From NCBI GenBank assembly GCA_041667115.1, contig JBAYFO010000005.1, positions 1-64,000 on the forward strand: a stretch of DNA of 64,000 nucleotides. Reading direction: 5' to 3'. The translations under genes and the position numbers were made by a program. This DNA is from UBA1563 sp041667115 (GTDB taxonomy: Bacteria > Bacteroidota > Ignavibacteria > Ignavibacteriales > Ignavibacteriaceae). The notes beneath the pieces were generated by a model that saw only the letters and a program-made list of their open reading frames with translations, ran no database searches and had not been told where the DNA came from. Shown here in pieces: positions 27,786-37,400 of this stretch. The number at the start of each line of letters is the position of its first letter. The first letter of the stretch is position 1.

Positions 27786-28163
27786 ATGATTGAAAAGAAA
27801 ACCATACTCTTTGCAGAAGACACGGTGCATATTGCAAAGTTATTAAAATTTAAACTTGAGAAGGAAGGTTTTAATTTAATCCATTTCCCCTCGGGTGTAG
27901 GTGTTACAGATGGAGTTATAAAGTTTAAACCTGACCTGGTTATGCTTGATATCATGATGCCGGTTAAGGACGGACTAACAGTTCTGAAAGAAATAAAAAG
28001 CAATCCGAGCATTGCAGACATCCCGGTTATCTTGCTTACGGCTAACTCCCACGAGGAATATGTAGTAAAAGGATTGCAACTTGGTGCAATTGATTACATC
28101 TTAAAACCATTCGCTTCAAATGAAATTGTACTTCGCATAAAAAATATTTTAAAAATGCGATAA
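27786..28163 (+). CDS. Stand-alone response-regulator receiver protein
   Basis: 125 residues from ATG 27786 (a TTG immediately upstream could also serve). It is a single receiver domain with acidic pocket in FAEDT, phospho-acceptor Asp55 in VMLDIMMPVKDG, a conserved Thr/Ala region LLTANS, and KPF near the C-terminus. It has no output domain, so it must act by protein-protein contact. It precedes the HEAT-repeat and GT2 genes on the same strand, which suggests phosphorylation-dependent control of polysaccharide synthesis or secretion. Confidence 0.93.
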   Translation: MIEKKTILFAEDTVHIAKLLKFKLEKEGFNLIHFPSGVGVTDGVIKFKPDLVMLDIMMPVKDGLTVLKEIKSNPSIADIPVILLTANSHEEYVVKGLQLGAIDYILKPFASNEIVLRIKNILKMR

Positions 28164-28231
28164 CCTTCCGGGACTTTACTTTTACCATTTGCTTCCCGGC
28201 AGTAGAACTGTTAATCTTTTGGGAGTTTTTT

Positions 28232-29299
28232 TTGGTTACTCATTTAGACATTTTTGGATTTCTCGCATTAACTATCTTCGCTCTGTTAATTTTAACCTAC
28301 GTTCTTGTTATACAAGTAGTGCTGCTTCGTCTGGTTCATGGTTACCAGGAGAAACAAGAACAGAAGTTTATTTCTATCTGGGGCGAAAGAATTTTTAATT
28401 ATCTCGAAAGCTCGGAAAAACCTGAAACCTTAATAAGAATAATTCGAAGAGGGAAATACATTTATCTGCTTCACTACTTGCGTGAATTTTTCCTCATGCT
28501 AAAAGGTGACGACCTTAAACGGCTATCAGGATTAATAAATGAAACGAAACTTCAGCCGTTTCTCATTTCTCATTTAAAGTCAGGTTCTCCCAAAAAAATT
28601 AACGAAGCTGCATATTTTTTAGGATTAGCCAAATCGGCAGCATCAAAAAATATTTTGCGTAAAAAATTGCAAAGCCAAAACGCTTCAGTATTTCTAAGTT
28701 CTGCTTTAGCTTTAGCCCGTTTGAATGATGTTAAAGCCATCTTCGAAATCTTCCGCAACGCGCGCAGATTTACTTTTATTTCCAAAGACTCCTTACTAAC
28801 CATTTTCTCCGAATATACAGATGAGATATGCAACCCGCTGCTTGAAAATCTTAAGAAAGAAAAAAACGCATTAATCATAAGCATCACAATTACTCTTTTT
28901 CGACATTTTAAATTCTATCAAGCAGGAGAAACCATTCTTAAAATAATGGTCTATAGTCAAAACAAAGAGGTTGTCATCGAGAGCATCAAATACTTTAGCG
29001 CCATTGATTTTTTTGAAGCCGCGACCGCATTGCGATCTTTAATCAATCATCCGAAAGCTGAGGTACGAGCCGAAGTTTTAAAAGCCCTGGCTGTTTTGGG
29101 CGATAAATCTTTCGAACAACGGATCTGGGATCGTATGTACGACTCCGAATATGAAGTTCAGTACAACGCTGTTACCACCCTGCTAAAAATCATTCCGGAT
29201 AGTGAAGAAAAAATATCAACCTTTGCATACGGCAATTTGAATGACCGCGCCGCTGCAATTGCAAGAATGGTTTTAAGTGAACGGAACATCAAGAATTAA
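28232..29299 (+). CDS. Membrane-anchored HEAT-repeat protein
   Basis: 355 residues starting at TTG 28232, with a GGGAG ribosome-binding site 7 nt upstream. One N-terminal membrane helix (FLALTIFALLILTYVLVIQVV) is followed by helical HEAT-like repeats through the rest (NEAAYFLGLAKSAASKNILR; AEVRAEVLKALAVLGDKSFE; SEYEVQYNAVTTLLKI). HEAT scaffolds of this kind occur next to membrane GT2 enzymes and may hold a synthase complex together. The GT2 start follows its stop after a single base, so the two are translationally linked. I do not recognise a named family. Confidence 0.82.
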   Translation: MVTHLDIFGFLALTIFALLILTYVLVIQVVLLRLVHGYQEKQEQKFISIWGERIFNYLESSEKPETLIRIIRRGKYIYLLHYLREFFLMLKGDDLKRLSGLINETKLQPFLISHLKSGSPKKINEAAYFLGLAKSAASKNILRKKLQSQNASVFLSSALALARLNDVKAIFEIFRNARRFTFISKDSLLTIFSEYTDEICNPLLENLKKEKNALIISITITLFRHFKFYQAGETILKIMVYSQNKEVVIESIKYFSAIDFFEAATALRSLINHPKAEVRAEVLKALAVLGDKSFEQRIWDRMYDSEYEVQYNAVTTLLKIIPDSEEKISTFAYGNLNDRAAAIARMVLSERNIKN

Positions 29300-29300
29300 T

Positions 29301-30704
29301 ATGGGAATTATTAGTTATATCGTCTTTGGAATCAATGCATTAATCCTTTTTTATTTTCTATTAATTTGTACGATTTATATAGTCTTAAACATCGTCGCAT
29401 TTTTTAAGATGATCAGGTACAACAGAACTATTAAATATCTTGACCTCAAACGTGTTTTCAAATTGACAAATTTTAAATCTATTTCGGTTATTGTTCCGGC
29501 GTATAACGAAGAAAACGGAATTGTTGAAAGTATAAAGTCACTACTTCAACTTGAATATCCTGACTTTCAGTTAGTTGTTGTGAATGATGGTTCAACTGAC
29601 AATACGCTTCAAAAAATATTTGAAAATTTTTCAATCCGTCAGGTCTCATTCACTCCCTTTTATAAATTGAAATCCCAGTTGATCCGTTCAGTTTTCATGT
29701 CCTCCGAATATCCAAATTTAATCGTCATCGATAAAGTAAACGGTGGAAAAGCCGATGCGATAAATGCAGGGATTAATCTTGCAAAAAGTCCGTTGATTTC
29801 CGTTATTGATGCCGACTCTGTTCTTGAACGTGATTGTCTTTTGAAAATTGTCCGCCCGTTTATGGAAGATGAAAACGTGATAGCCGTAGGAGGCACAATC
29901 CGTATTGCCAATGGATGCAGCATTCTTCACGGAAATATTGTGGAAGTTGGGCTTTCAAAATCGTGGCTCGCCAGGTTTCAGGTTGTAGAATATTTACGCG
30001 CTTTTTTATTTGGTCGAAACGGATTTGATGTGCTTAACGGAATTCTTATTATTTCCGGAGCGTTCAGCTGTTTTTCGCGCGACGCGCTTTTGAAAATTGA
30101 TGGTTATCGTGCCGGATGTATCGGCGAGGATATGGAGATCATCGTTCGCATGCACAAAAAGTTGCGGAAAGATAATCCCAAATTGCGTATTACTTTTATT
30201 CCCGATCCGGTTTGCTGGACAGAGGCGCCGGAAACTTTTAAAGTCCTTCGCAGCCAACGGATACGCTGGCAAAAAGGAACAGTTGAAAGTATTCTACTTC
30301 ACAAAAAATTATTTATGAATCCAGCTTACGGCTGGATTGGAATGGTCGTATTTCCTTACTTTGCGCTGTTTGAAATGCTTGGGCCTATCATAGAAATCTT
30401 TGGTTACGGCTTTTTTATCTTTTCTTTAGCGTTCGGCTTTGTTACACTATCATTTGCCATTGCTTTTCTTTCAACAGCAATTCTTTATGGAGTTGTACTT
30501 TCTGTGCTCTCTGTAATTTTAGAAGAGCTTTCTTTTCAACGGTACCCCAAAATTTCCCATTTATTAAAATTGATTACAGCCGCCTTTTTAGAAAATTTCG
30601 GATACCGCCAGTTAACTACCTGGTGGAGGTTTCAGGGGATGGTTGAATATTTTAGCGGGAAAAGACATTGGGGACAAATGGAAAAAAAGGGATTTACTAA
30701 ATAG
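29301..30704 (+). CDS. Processive membrane GT2 glycosyltransferase (PgaC/cellulose-synthase-like)
   Basis: 467 residues from ATG 29301; a GTG at 29277 is less likely because it lies inside the HEAT gene. A first membrane helix (1-36) precedes the catalytic domain, which carries all GT2 processive motifs: DGS with Asp96, DAD (170-172), GED (275-277) and QRIRW (319-323). Several membrane helices follow. It should polymerise a nucleotide-activated sugar and pass the chain across the inner membrane, as PgaC/IcaA do for poly-N-acetylglucosamine. The actual sugar cannot be told. It follows the HEAT gene with a 1-nt gap and closes the polysaccharide locus. Confidence 0.93.
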   Translation: MGIISYIVFGINALILFYFLLICTIYIVLNIVAFFKMIRYNRTIKYLDLKRVFKLTNFKSISVIVPAYNEENGIVESIKSLLQLEYPDFQLVVVNDGSTDNTLQKIFENFSIRQVSFTPFYKLKSQLIRSVFMSSEYPNLIVIDKVNGGKADAINAGINLAKSPLISVIDADSVLERDCLLKIVRPFMEDENVIAVGGTIRIANGCSILHGNIVEVGLSKSWLARFQVVEYLRAFLFGRNGFDVLNGILIISGAFSCFSRDALLKIDGYRAGCIGEDMEIIVRMHKKLRKDNPKLRITFIPDPVCWTEAPETFKVLRSQRIRWQKGTVESILLHKKLFMNPAYGWIGMVVFPYFALFEMLGPIIEIFGYGFFIFSLAFGFVTLSFAIAFLSTAILYGVVLSVLSVILEELSFQRYPKISHLLKLITAAFLENFGYRQLTTWWRFQGMVEYFSGKRHWGQMEKKGFTK

Positions 30705-30772
30705 AGTTTCTCCATTACGTAAGATTTTTTTCCTAATTCATCAACTTTTTTGCAACCTTTCAAATAAATACC

Positions 30773-30829
30773 TTGACAATAACACAATTTTTCCGTTAGT
30801 TTGGAAACGAAAAATACAAAATTCGTTTC
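30773..30829 (+). promoter_or_regulatory. Probable promoter and TetR operator of the RND efflux operon
   Basis: A TTG element (TTGACA, 30773-30778) is followed 20 bp later by TTAGTTTG (30796-30803), one base off the Bacteroidota -7 box TAnnTTTG. Overlapping it is the palindrome GAAACGAA-N10-TTCGTTTC (30804-30829, perfect 8-bp arms). The 13-bp sequence TTTGGAAACGAAA at 30800-30812 recurs exactly at 30871-30883. A palindrome next to a tetR start is the usual place for autorepression. Operator call is inference from symmetry and position. Confidence 0.55.
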
Positions 30830-30918
30830 TATTGAACCTCTTGAAACCATTTCAAGTTCTTTTTTGTTCTTTTGGAAACGAAATAAACGAACAATGTTTC
30901 TTGGTTAAAAAGGAAAAA

Positions 30919-31563
30919 ATGCACGAAGAAAATGAAATAAAGGAAAAAATACTCCTCAAGACTGATGAGAAATTCCAACAATTTGGTTTTGCAAAAGTTA
31001 CGATGGAGGAAATTGCTGCTGATCTGGGTATCAGCAAAAAAACGCTTTACAAATATTTCCCCAATAAAGAACATATTTTGAAGGAAATCCTTGATAAAAG
31101 TAAATGTGAATTTGAATTATTCGTTGAAAATTTATTTAATGATACCTCTTTGGAATTTATTGAAAAACTAAAAACTTTAGTAGATCATATCTCCAAAAAT
31201 TCACATCGCTTTCATGGACCTCTTGTGCAGGATCTGATGAAGAACCATCCGCAATTATGGCACGAGATTCAAGATTTTAGAAAAAAGAAAGCCTATAATA
31301 ATCTTTCTATGATGCTTAATGCCGGGGTTAAAGAGGGAATTTTTAGAGACGACATTAATACGGAAATAATAACTTCCGTTTATATGGGGGCTATTCACAG
31401 CTTAATTAGTCCGGAAATTATTTCGGAACTTCCGATCTCATTTGAAAACCTTCACAAAACAGTTACAAAAATTGTCCTTGAAGGAGTGCTTTCAGAAGAG
31501 GGAAGAAACAAATACAAAACAAAAGATGTTTTTAATGAAAACAATGGAGATAAAGTCGTATGA
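30919..31563 (+). CDS. TetR/AcrR-family transcriptional regulator
   Basis: 214 residues. I take ATG 30919, with AAGGAAA just upstream, rather than an upstream in-frame start at 30643, which would overlap the GT2 gene and add 92 residues unlike a TetR. The N-terminal helix-turn-helix is FAKVTMEEIAADLGISKKTL followed by YKYFPNKEHIL; the rest is the helical ligand/dimer domain. It overlaps the tolC-like gene by 4 nt, so it is the first gene of the efflux operon and probably its repressor, acting at the palindrome upstream. The inducer is unknown. Confidence 0.92.
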   Translation: MHEENEIKEKILLKTDEKFQQFGFAKVTMEEIAADLGISKKTLYKYFPNKEHILKEILDKSKCEFELFVENLFNDTSLEFIEKLKTLVDHISKNSHRFHGPLVQDLMKNHPQLWHEIQDFRKKKAYNNLSMMLNAGVKEGIFRDDINTEIITSVYMGAIHSLISPEIISELPISFENLHKTVTKIVLEGVLSEEGRNKYKTKDVFNENNGDKVV

Positions 31564-32897
31564 CAAATTTTAGAACACTCTTCTTCCTGTTGGTACTACT
31601 CACGTTGACAGGTTCAACCCTATACGGACAGGAGAAGTTGCAGTTGTCCGTAGAACAAGCGATTCAACTTGGATTAAAAAACAGTAAATCGTTACATGCA
31701 TCAATGATGAAAGTTAAATCAAATTCGGCGCGCGTTAGTGAAGTTACTTCAAGCCGCCTCCCTTCGGTTCGCTTTACCGGGGTTTATACAAGATTAAGTG
31801 AAATTCCCCCATTCACTATCATGATGCCGACAGGACCGTTCGTTCTTTCCCCTTCTATATTGAACAGTTACCAGTTGAAATTATCGCTAGCCCAGCCGTT
31901 ATTTACCGGCTTCCGTCTTAAAAGCACAAGCGAGATGGCGGAATATCAATTGAAGGCTTCCGAGGTTGAATTCACAAAAGATGAACTTGAAACCGCATTT
32001 GCAGTTCGCAACGCGTATTGGTCATTATTCAAAGCGCAAGAAATGAAAAAAGTTGTTGATGAAATTGTTGCGCAAATGAAGGCGCATTTAAAAGACGCAA
32101 GCAATTTGTTAGCTCAAGGCATGCTTACAAATAATGATGTTCTAAAATTACAGGTACAACTTTCCGATGTTCAACTGAAACAGTTGGAAGCACAAAACGG
32201 CGTTCAGCTTGCCCAAGTAAATTTGAATAATACACTCGGAGTTCAATTAAATACTGAAGTATTTGTTTCTCAAGGTGAAGAAGCAATGTCTGCGACCCAA
32301 TATCCGGCTAAAACTGACGGGGAACTCGACGCGTTTCTTCAAAAAGCATTTGAAAAACGGGGAGAATTAAAAGCTGCCGATTACCGCGCGAAAGCAAGTG
32401 AATCGGGAGTAACAATCGCTAAATCTCGTTGGTATCCCGAAGTTAGTCTTTACGGAAATTATTATTACAATCGTCCGAACTCTCGAATTTTTCCATCTCA
32501 GGATGCGTTTAAAGAAACATGGGACGCCGGCGTTATGGTGAGTATGGATGTTTGGAATTGGCTGGCAACTTCACATCAAACCGATCAAGCAGAAGCGGGG
32601 CTGGCGCAATCACTCGACGCGCTTGGTATGTTGAAAGACGGAATTACGCTTGAGGTTACACAAAACTATTTAAACTATCAACAAGCGAAACAAAAAATAA
32701 TCATTACAAAATTATCCGTTGAACAGGCTGATGAAAACCAGCGCATTACTTCTGAGAAATTTAAAAACGGTGTGGCGCTCAGCTCAGATTTAATTGATGC
32801 TGAAGTTTCATTACTTAGTGCAAAAACAAATTACACTTCCGCTTTAGTTGATCTTGAATTAGCAAAAGCAAAATTAGATAAATCTATCGGCGAATAA
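31560..32897 (+). CDS. TolC-family outer-membrane efflux protein
   Basis: 445 residues with a signal peptide (TLFFLLVLLTLTGSTLYG, cleavage near Gly-Gln) and the two-fold TolC architecture: paired long helices around 65-240 and 270-445 with intervening strand segments (LSLAQPLFTGFRLKS; DAGVMVSMDVWNWL). It forms the outer-membrane exit duct of the tripartite pump encoded by this operon. It overlaps tetR by 4 nt, and the adaptor gene follows after 20 nt. Confidence 0.93.
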   Translation: MTNFRTLFFLLVLLTLTGSTLYGQEKLQLSVEQAIQLGLKNSKSLHASMMKVKSNSARVSEVTSSRLPSVRFTGVYTRLSEIPPFTIMMPTGPFVLSPSILNSYQLKLSLAQPLFTGFRLKSTSEMAEYQLKASEVEFTKDELETAFAVRNAYWSLFKAQEMKKVVDEIVAQMKAHLKDASNLLAQGMLTNNDVLKLQVQLSDVQLKQLEAQNGVQLAQVNLNNTLGVQLNTEVFVSQGEEAMSATQYPAKTDGELDAFLQKAFEKRGELKAADYRAKASESGVTIAKSRWYPEVSLYGNYYYNRPNSRIFPSQDAFKETWDAGVMVSMDVWNWLATSHQTDQAEAGLAQSLDALGMLKDGITLEVTQNYLNYQQAKQKIIITKLSVEQADENQRITSEKFKNGVALSSDLIDAEVSLLSAKTNYTSALVDLELAKAKLDKSIGE

Positions 32898-32917
32898 AAT
32901 TTTTGGAGAATTCGAAT

Positions 32918-33976
32918 ATGAAAAAAGGAAAATTAATTATAGCAGTAGTAGCGGTTTTAATTGTGATCGTGGCTATCCTGGTTATGAACAAGAGAAAAAT
33001 GTCATCATTTACCGCCGGAGGAATAAAAGACGTTTATTACGTCACGGTTGAAAAAGCATCAAAGAAAAATCTTTCGGAATCGTTAAGCCTTGTTGGAACG
33101 GTTTACGCGAACAACGATGTGAACATCGTTTCGGAAACATCCGGCAAAGTTACCTCGGTCTTTACAAAAGTTGGTGATTACAAATCTGCAGGCTCGGTGC
33201 TTTTTCAAGTTGATGATGAATTAAGAAAAGCCGCATTGATGAGCGCTGAAGCTAATTACGAAAAAGCAAAAAAAGATTACGAACGGTCACAAGTGTTGTT
33301 CCAACAAAAATCCGCGACCGATGCACAATTAGACATGGCAAAACTTGGCGCTTCAATGGCAGAAGCGCAATACATTGTTGCAAAACGGCAGATGGCTGAC
33401 ACGAAAATCAAAACTCCGATTTCTGGTTTTGTTACGGCGCGCTATATCGATCTCGGTTCGATGGTTCAAGGCGCTCCACAGGCAACACTCGTTGCAAATG
33501 TAGTTGATATTTCTCGTGTAAAAATCAAGTTAAGTGTCTCTGAGACAGATGCATTCATTTTAAAGAAAGGTGATCAAGTTTCCGTTACCTCTGATGTTTA
33601 TCCGGAAGTAATTTTTACGGGAAGAATTGAATCGATTGGCGCTAAAGGAGACGATGCTCATACTTTTCCGGTTGAAATAAGTATCGCTAACACAGCGAGA
33701 CATCAACTTAAAGCGGGGATGTTTGCACGTGTTGCTTTTAATTCCATCACATCAAGAGAAGCGATTGCAATCCCAAGAGAAGCGTTAGTTGGCAGCGTTA
33801 AAAATCCCCAGGTTTATGTTGTTGAAAATGGAATTGCAAAACTTCGCACTATTACTGTTGGTGGTGAGTCAGGTCTTTATATTCAAGTGCTTAACGGTTT
33901 GTCCGAGGGTGAAGTAGTTGTTGTAAGCGGACAAAACAATATTGTTGATAACACTAAAGTTGAAATATTGAAGTAG
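32918..33976 (+). CDS. RND efflux periplasmic adaptor (HlyD/AcrA family)
   Basis: 352 residues from ATG 32918, chosen because GGAGA lies 8 nt upstream; a TTG at 32903 overlaps that site. One N-terminal membrane anchor (LIIAVVAVLIVIVAILVM), a lipoyl-like half motif (VNIVSETSGKVTSVFTKVGD), a helical hairpin, the second lipoyl half (TKIKTPISGFVTARYIDLGS), then the beta-barrel and membrane-proximal domains (AIPREALVG). It links the TolC-type duct to the RND pump. No lipobox is seen, so it is anchored by its helix. Confidence 0.93.
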   Translation: MKKGKLIIAVVAVLIVIVAILVMNKRKMSSFTAGGIKDVYYVTVEKASKKNLSESLSLVGTVYANNDVNIVSETSGKVTSVFTKVGDYKSAGSVLFQVDDELRKAALMSAEANYEKAKKDYERSQVLFQQKSATDAQLDMAKLGASMAEAQYIVAKRQMADTKIKTPISGFVTARYIDLGSMVQGAPQATLVANVVDISRVKIKLSVSETDAFILKKGDQVSVTSDVYPEVIFTGRIESIGAKGDDAHTFPVEISIANTARHQLKAGMFARVAFNSITSREAIAIPREALVGSVKNPQVYVVENGIAKLRTITVGGESGLYIQVLNGLSEGEVVVVSGQNNIVDNTKVEILK

Positions 33977-33977
33977 C

Positions 33978-33995
33978 GACATTCGGCTGAATGTC
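33978..33995 (+). repeat. Intercistronic stem-loop between adaptor and RND genes
   Basis: GACATTC-GGCT-GAATGTC forms a perfect 7-bp stem with a 4-nt loop just after the adaptor stop codon. No U tract follows, so it is more likely an RNA-stability or processing element than a terminator; it could tune the pump:adaptor ratio. Confidence 0.5.
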
Positions 33996-34022
33996 TCTTC
34001 TAAGAAAAAAGGAAATTTAAAA

Positions 34023-37000
34023 ATGACCATTACAGAATTATCAATTAAAAGACCCTCGTTAGTTATCGTTGTATTCGCATCGTTAATTGTGTTGGGACTT
34101 TTCGCATTTCAGCAGTTAAAATATGAATTACTGCCGAAAATTTCTCCACCAATTATAACCATTATAACAGTTTATCCCGGCGCATCGCCAAGCGAGGTCG
34201 AAACCGGAGTAACTAAGGTTATTGAAGATGCCGTTTCGGGAATGGATAAAGTTTCTGAAGTTCGTTCGACCTCTTCAGAAGGTATTTCATTTGTTACCGT
34301 TGAACTTTTACAATCGGCGAATACCGATCTTTCGTTACAAGACGCGCAAAGAAAAGTAGGACAAATAACCGCTCAGCTTCCTACGGATGCAAAAGCTCCT
34401 ACAATTTCCAAGATAGCGCTTGATGAAGTTCCCATTTTGCGTATGGGAATCTCCGCCGACATGGATCCTAAATCTTTTTATCAATTTACCATAGATAAGA
34501 TCCAACCGCTGCTTTCACGCGTTCCGGGAGTAGGACAAATTGCTCTAGTTGGCGGTGAAGAACGGGAAATAAAGGTTAATCTCGATCTCCAAAAACTTCG
34601 TACATATGGACTTTCAATCCTCCAGGTTACACAGGCAATTAAATCCGCTAACCTGGATTTTCCTACCGGAAAGATTAAAGATACCGACGGGCAATTTATT
34701 GTAAGAATTGCCGGAAAACTTTCTTCTCTTGAAGAATTGAAAAATTTAACCGTCGGTGAATCAAGGCTGGGCGGCGAAATAAAACTGCAGGATATTGCAG
34801 AAGTTGAAGATGGAATAAAAGATTACCAAAACATTGCACGTATCAATTTCAGAAATACGATCGGACTTATTCTGCAAAAGCAATCTGACGCAAATTCAGT
34901 TGAAGTTGCTAATCTTGTAAAGAAAGAACTGAAACGAATTGAAGCGGTTTATAAAAGCAGCAATCTTAAATTTGAAGTTGCGCAAGATGGTTCCCTCTTT
35001 ACTATCGATGCAGCAAATGCGGTAAAGGAAGATCTGTTAATCGCTGTCTTTCTTGTAGCTATTGTTATGTTAATGTTTTTGCACAGCGTTCGAAATTCAG
35101 TTATTGTACTAGTTGCCATTCCCACATCGCTCATTTCAACGTTTATCGTTATTTGGGCATTTGGCTTTACGCTTAATTTGATGACTCTGCTCGGTCTCTC
35201 GCTTGTGGTGGGTATTCTTGTGGATGACTCGATAGTTGTGCTCGAAAATATTTATCATCACCTTGAAAAAGGTGAAGCGAGTAGAATTGCGGCATTGCGC
35301 GGAAGAAATGAAATCGGATTTGCCGCCCTAGCTATTACGGCTGTTGACGTTGCCGTTTTCTTTCCGCTTACGTTAGTTGGTGGAATTGTCGGAAATATTT
35401 TAAGAGAATTTTCTGCAGTAGTAGTTGCATCAACGTTGATGTCGCTCTTCGTTTCCTTTACGGTTACACCAATGCTTGCCTCGCGTTTTGCCAAGTTAGA
35501 AAGATTAACCACGAAAACGTTGGTTGGAAAATTTGCTGTTTGGTTTGAAAAGAAATTTAAAGACCTTACAGAGTATTACATAAAATTATTGCATTGGGCT
35601 CTGAGGAACAGAGGCAAAATTGCACTGATGACTATTGCTGCATTCATTGCCACCTTCGCTTTAATTCCACTTGGCTTTATCGGTGCCGAATTTATGACGC
35701 AAACCGACCGCGGTGAATTTGCCGTGACAATAGAATTAGCCCCCGGTGCAACCATTGAACAGACAAACAGAGTCTCACAACAAATTGAAAAAATCATCGG
35801 TGAGATGCCTGAAGTAAAAAGAATTTATGCTAATGTCGGTGCATCGAGTGAAGGATTAATCGGATTTCCTTCAAGTAATACTACCGAACTTGCAGTGACA
35901 CTTGTTGACAAAAAAGATCGGAAAAAGTCTACCGATGATGTTGGCAATAACATTAAAATGGCAACACAAAAATTTCCGGGCGTAAAAGTACGCGTAAATC
36001 CTATCGGTATTTTTGGAGTCGCAAACCAAACTCCTATTCAAGTATTGATTAATGGTCCGGACTATAATGATGTTGTTAAGACTGCAAAACAAGTGGAGGA
36101 CATCGTTAAGAAAATTCCGGGAACGGCAGACGTTCGTCTTTCGGCTGAAGATGGTAACCCTGAAACACGTATCGAAATTGATAGAACAAAATTATCAAGT
36201 TTCGGATTAACTGTTGCGGAGGTTGGGCAGGCTTTAAAAGTTGCACTTACCGGTGATGACGATTCAAAGCTGCGCGAAGGAAATACTGACTATGACATCA
36301 GAATAGTGTTAGATCAGTTTGACCGTTCAAAAACAAGCCAGCTTGGTAATATCAGTTTCGTAAATAGAAAAGGACAGCAGATCTATCTTAAACAATTTGC
36401 CAATATTTACCTTACCACCGGACCGACAAAATTATCCCGCCAGGCAAGAAGCGCGTCGGTAACTATTTTTGCACAGGTACAAACCGGCAAAACATCCGGT
36501 GCAATTTCGCAGATAATTGATAAGCAATTAAGCAGTTTCAAATTCCCTTCCGGGGTTGTTTATTCATTTTTAGGCGATGTCAAAAATCAACGCGACTCAT
36601 TCGGCGATTTAGGTATTGCGTTGCTTGGTGCAGTGCTCTTCACCTACTTAGTGATGGTTGCGCTCTATGATTCATTCGTCTATCCTTTCGTTATTTTATT
36701 CTCCGTACCGCTTGCCATGATCGGGGCGTTACTTGCGTTAGCATTAACCATGAAATCTTTGAGCATTTTTACTATCCTTGGTATTATCATGTTGATAGGC
36801 TTGGTGGCAAAGAACGCAATTTTAATTGTGGATAGAACAAACTTCATGCGCGCGCAGGGTGAAAGTGTAATTGACTCCTTGGTTGACGCCGGCAGAATGA
36901 GAATCCGCCCGATCTTTATGACTACCTTAACAATGATCTTCGGTATGACTCCGATAGCGCTTTCAACCGCCTCCGGCGCCGAATGGAAATCAGGTTTAGC

Positions 37001-37175
37001 GTGGGCGTTAATTGGCGGACTAACGAGTTCACTCTTTTTAACCTTACTTGTTGTTCCTGTTGTTTATACAAAAGTTGAAGAGTACAGAGTTAGGATTCCC
37101 GCTCTATTTAAACGAGTTAGTGAATTGCTGGGATTAAGAAAAAGTACTGTAAGCGATATGGTGATTGAAAAGTAA
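34023..37175 (+). CDS. RND-family multidrug/hydrophobe efflux pump (AcrB/MexB-like)
   Basis: 1,050 residues, full length for the HAE1/AcrB type. A first membrane helix (LVIVVFASLIVLGLFAF) is followed by periplasmic porter domains, six helices including SLVVGILVDDSIVVLENIYH, the second periplasmic loop, and the C-terminal helix bundle (IIMLIGLVAKNAILIVDRTN). DD in VGILVDDSIV lies in the TM4 region, where the proton-relay aspartates sit, and the TM10 Lys is present (VAKNAI). It exports substrates using proton motive force with the upstream adaptor and TolC-type protein. It is the last gene of the operon, closed by a terminator 13 nt downstream. Confidence 0.96.
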   Translation: MTITELSIKRPSLVIVVFASLIVLGLFAFQQLKYELLPKISPPIITIITVYPGASPSEVETGVTKVIEDAVSGMDKVSEVRSTSSEGISFVTVELLQSANTDLSLQDAQRKVGQITAQLPTDAKAPTISKIALDEVPILRMGISADMDPKSFYQFTIDKIQPLLSRVPGVGQIALVGGEEREIKVNLDLQKLRTYGLSILQVTQAIKSANLDFPTGKIKDTDGQFIVRIAGKLSSLEELKNLTVGESRLGGEIKLQDIAEVEDGIKDYQNIARINFRNTIGLILQKQSDANSVEVANLVKKELKRIEAVYKSSNLKFEVAQDGSLFTIDAANAVKEDLLIAVFLVAIVMLMFLHSVRNSVIVLVAIPTSLISTFIVIWAFGFTLNLMTLLGLSLVVGILVDDSIVVLENIYHHLEKGEASRIAALRGRNEIGFAALAITAVDVAVFFPLTLVGGIVGNILREFSAVVVASTLMSLFVSFTVTPMLASRFAKLERLTTKTLVGKFAVWFEKKFKDLTEYYIKLLHWALRNRGKIALMTIAAFIATFALIPLGFIGAEFMTQTDRGEFAVTIELAPGATIEQTNRVSQQIEKIIGEMPEVKRIYANVGASSEGLIGFPSSNTTELAVTLVDKKDRKKSTDDVGNNIKMATQKFPGVKVRVNPIGIFGVANQTPIQVLINGPDYNDVVKTAKQVEDIVKKIPGTADVRLSAEDGNPETRIEIDRTKLSSFGLTVAEVGQALKVALTGDDDSKLREGNTDYDIRIVLDQFDRSKTSQLGNISFVNRKGQQIYLKQFANIYLTTGPTKLSRQARSASVTIFAQVQTGKTSGAISQIIDKQLSSFKFPSGVVYSFLGDVKNQRDSFGDLGIALLGAVLFTYLVMVALYDSFVYPFVILFSVPLAMIGALLALALTMKSLSIFTILGIIMLIGLVAKNAILIVDRTNFMRAQGESVIDSLVDAGRMRIRPIFMTTLTMIFGMTPIALSTASGAEWKSGLAWALIGGLTSSLFLTLLVVPVVYTKVEEYRVRIPALFKRVSELLGLRKSTVSDMVIEK

Positions 37176-37187
37176 TGCTTTCTTATA

Positions 37188-37220
37188 AGAGCTACCATTC
37201 AGCCAAGGAATGGTAGCTCT
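37188..37220 (+). terminator. Rho-independent terminator of the efflux operon
   Basis: AGAGCTACCATT and AATGGTAGCTCT form a perfect 12-bp stem around a 9-nt loop, followed by the pyrimidine-rich run TCTTCTTCTCTTC. It begins 13 nt after the pump stop codon. The tail is T/C-mixed rather than pure T. Confidence 0.8.
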
Positions 37221-37400
37221 TCTTCTTCTCTTCAACGAAATTTATTTCAAAGCGAAAAACTCCCCAACATTTCTTCTTCACAACATCATATTTTCAATAA
37301 TGCGGCATTGCATTTTGCAACAAAAAATTACAGCACACAACTCTCTTCTTTGAACACTTTTCTTTCTCTTTTATTATTGCGCAACAAAAGGAAAAGAATT

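Noticed and set aside
30643..30918. N-terminal extension of the TetR gene from an upstream start
   Set aside because: It overlaps the GT2 gene, has no TetR-like sequence, and a proper ribosome-binding site precedes ATG 30919.
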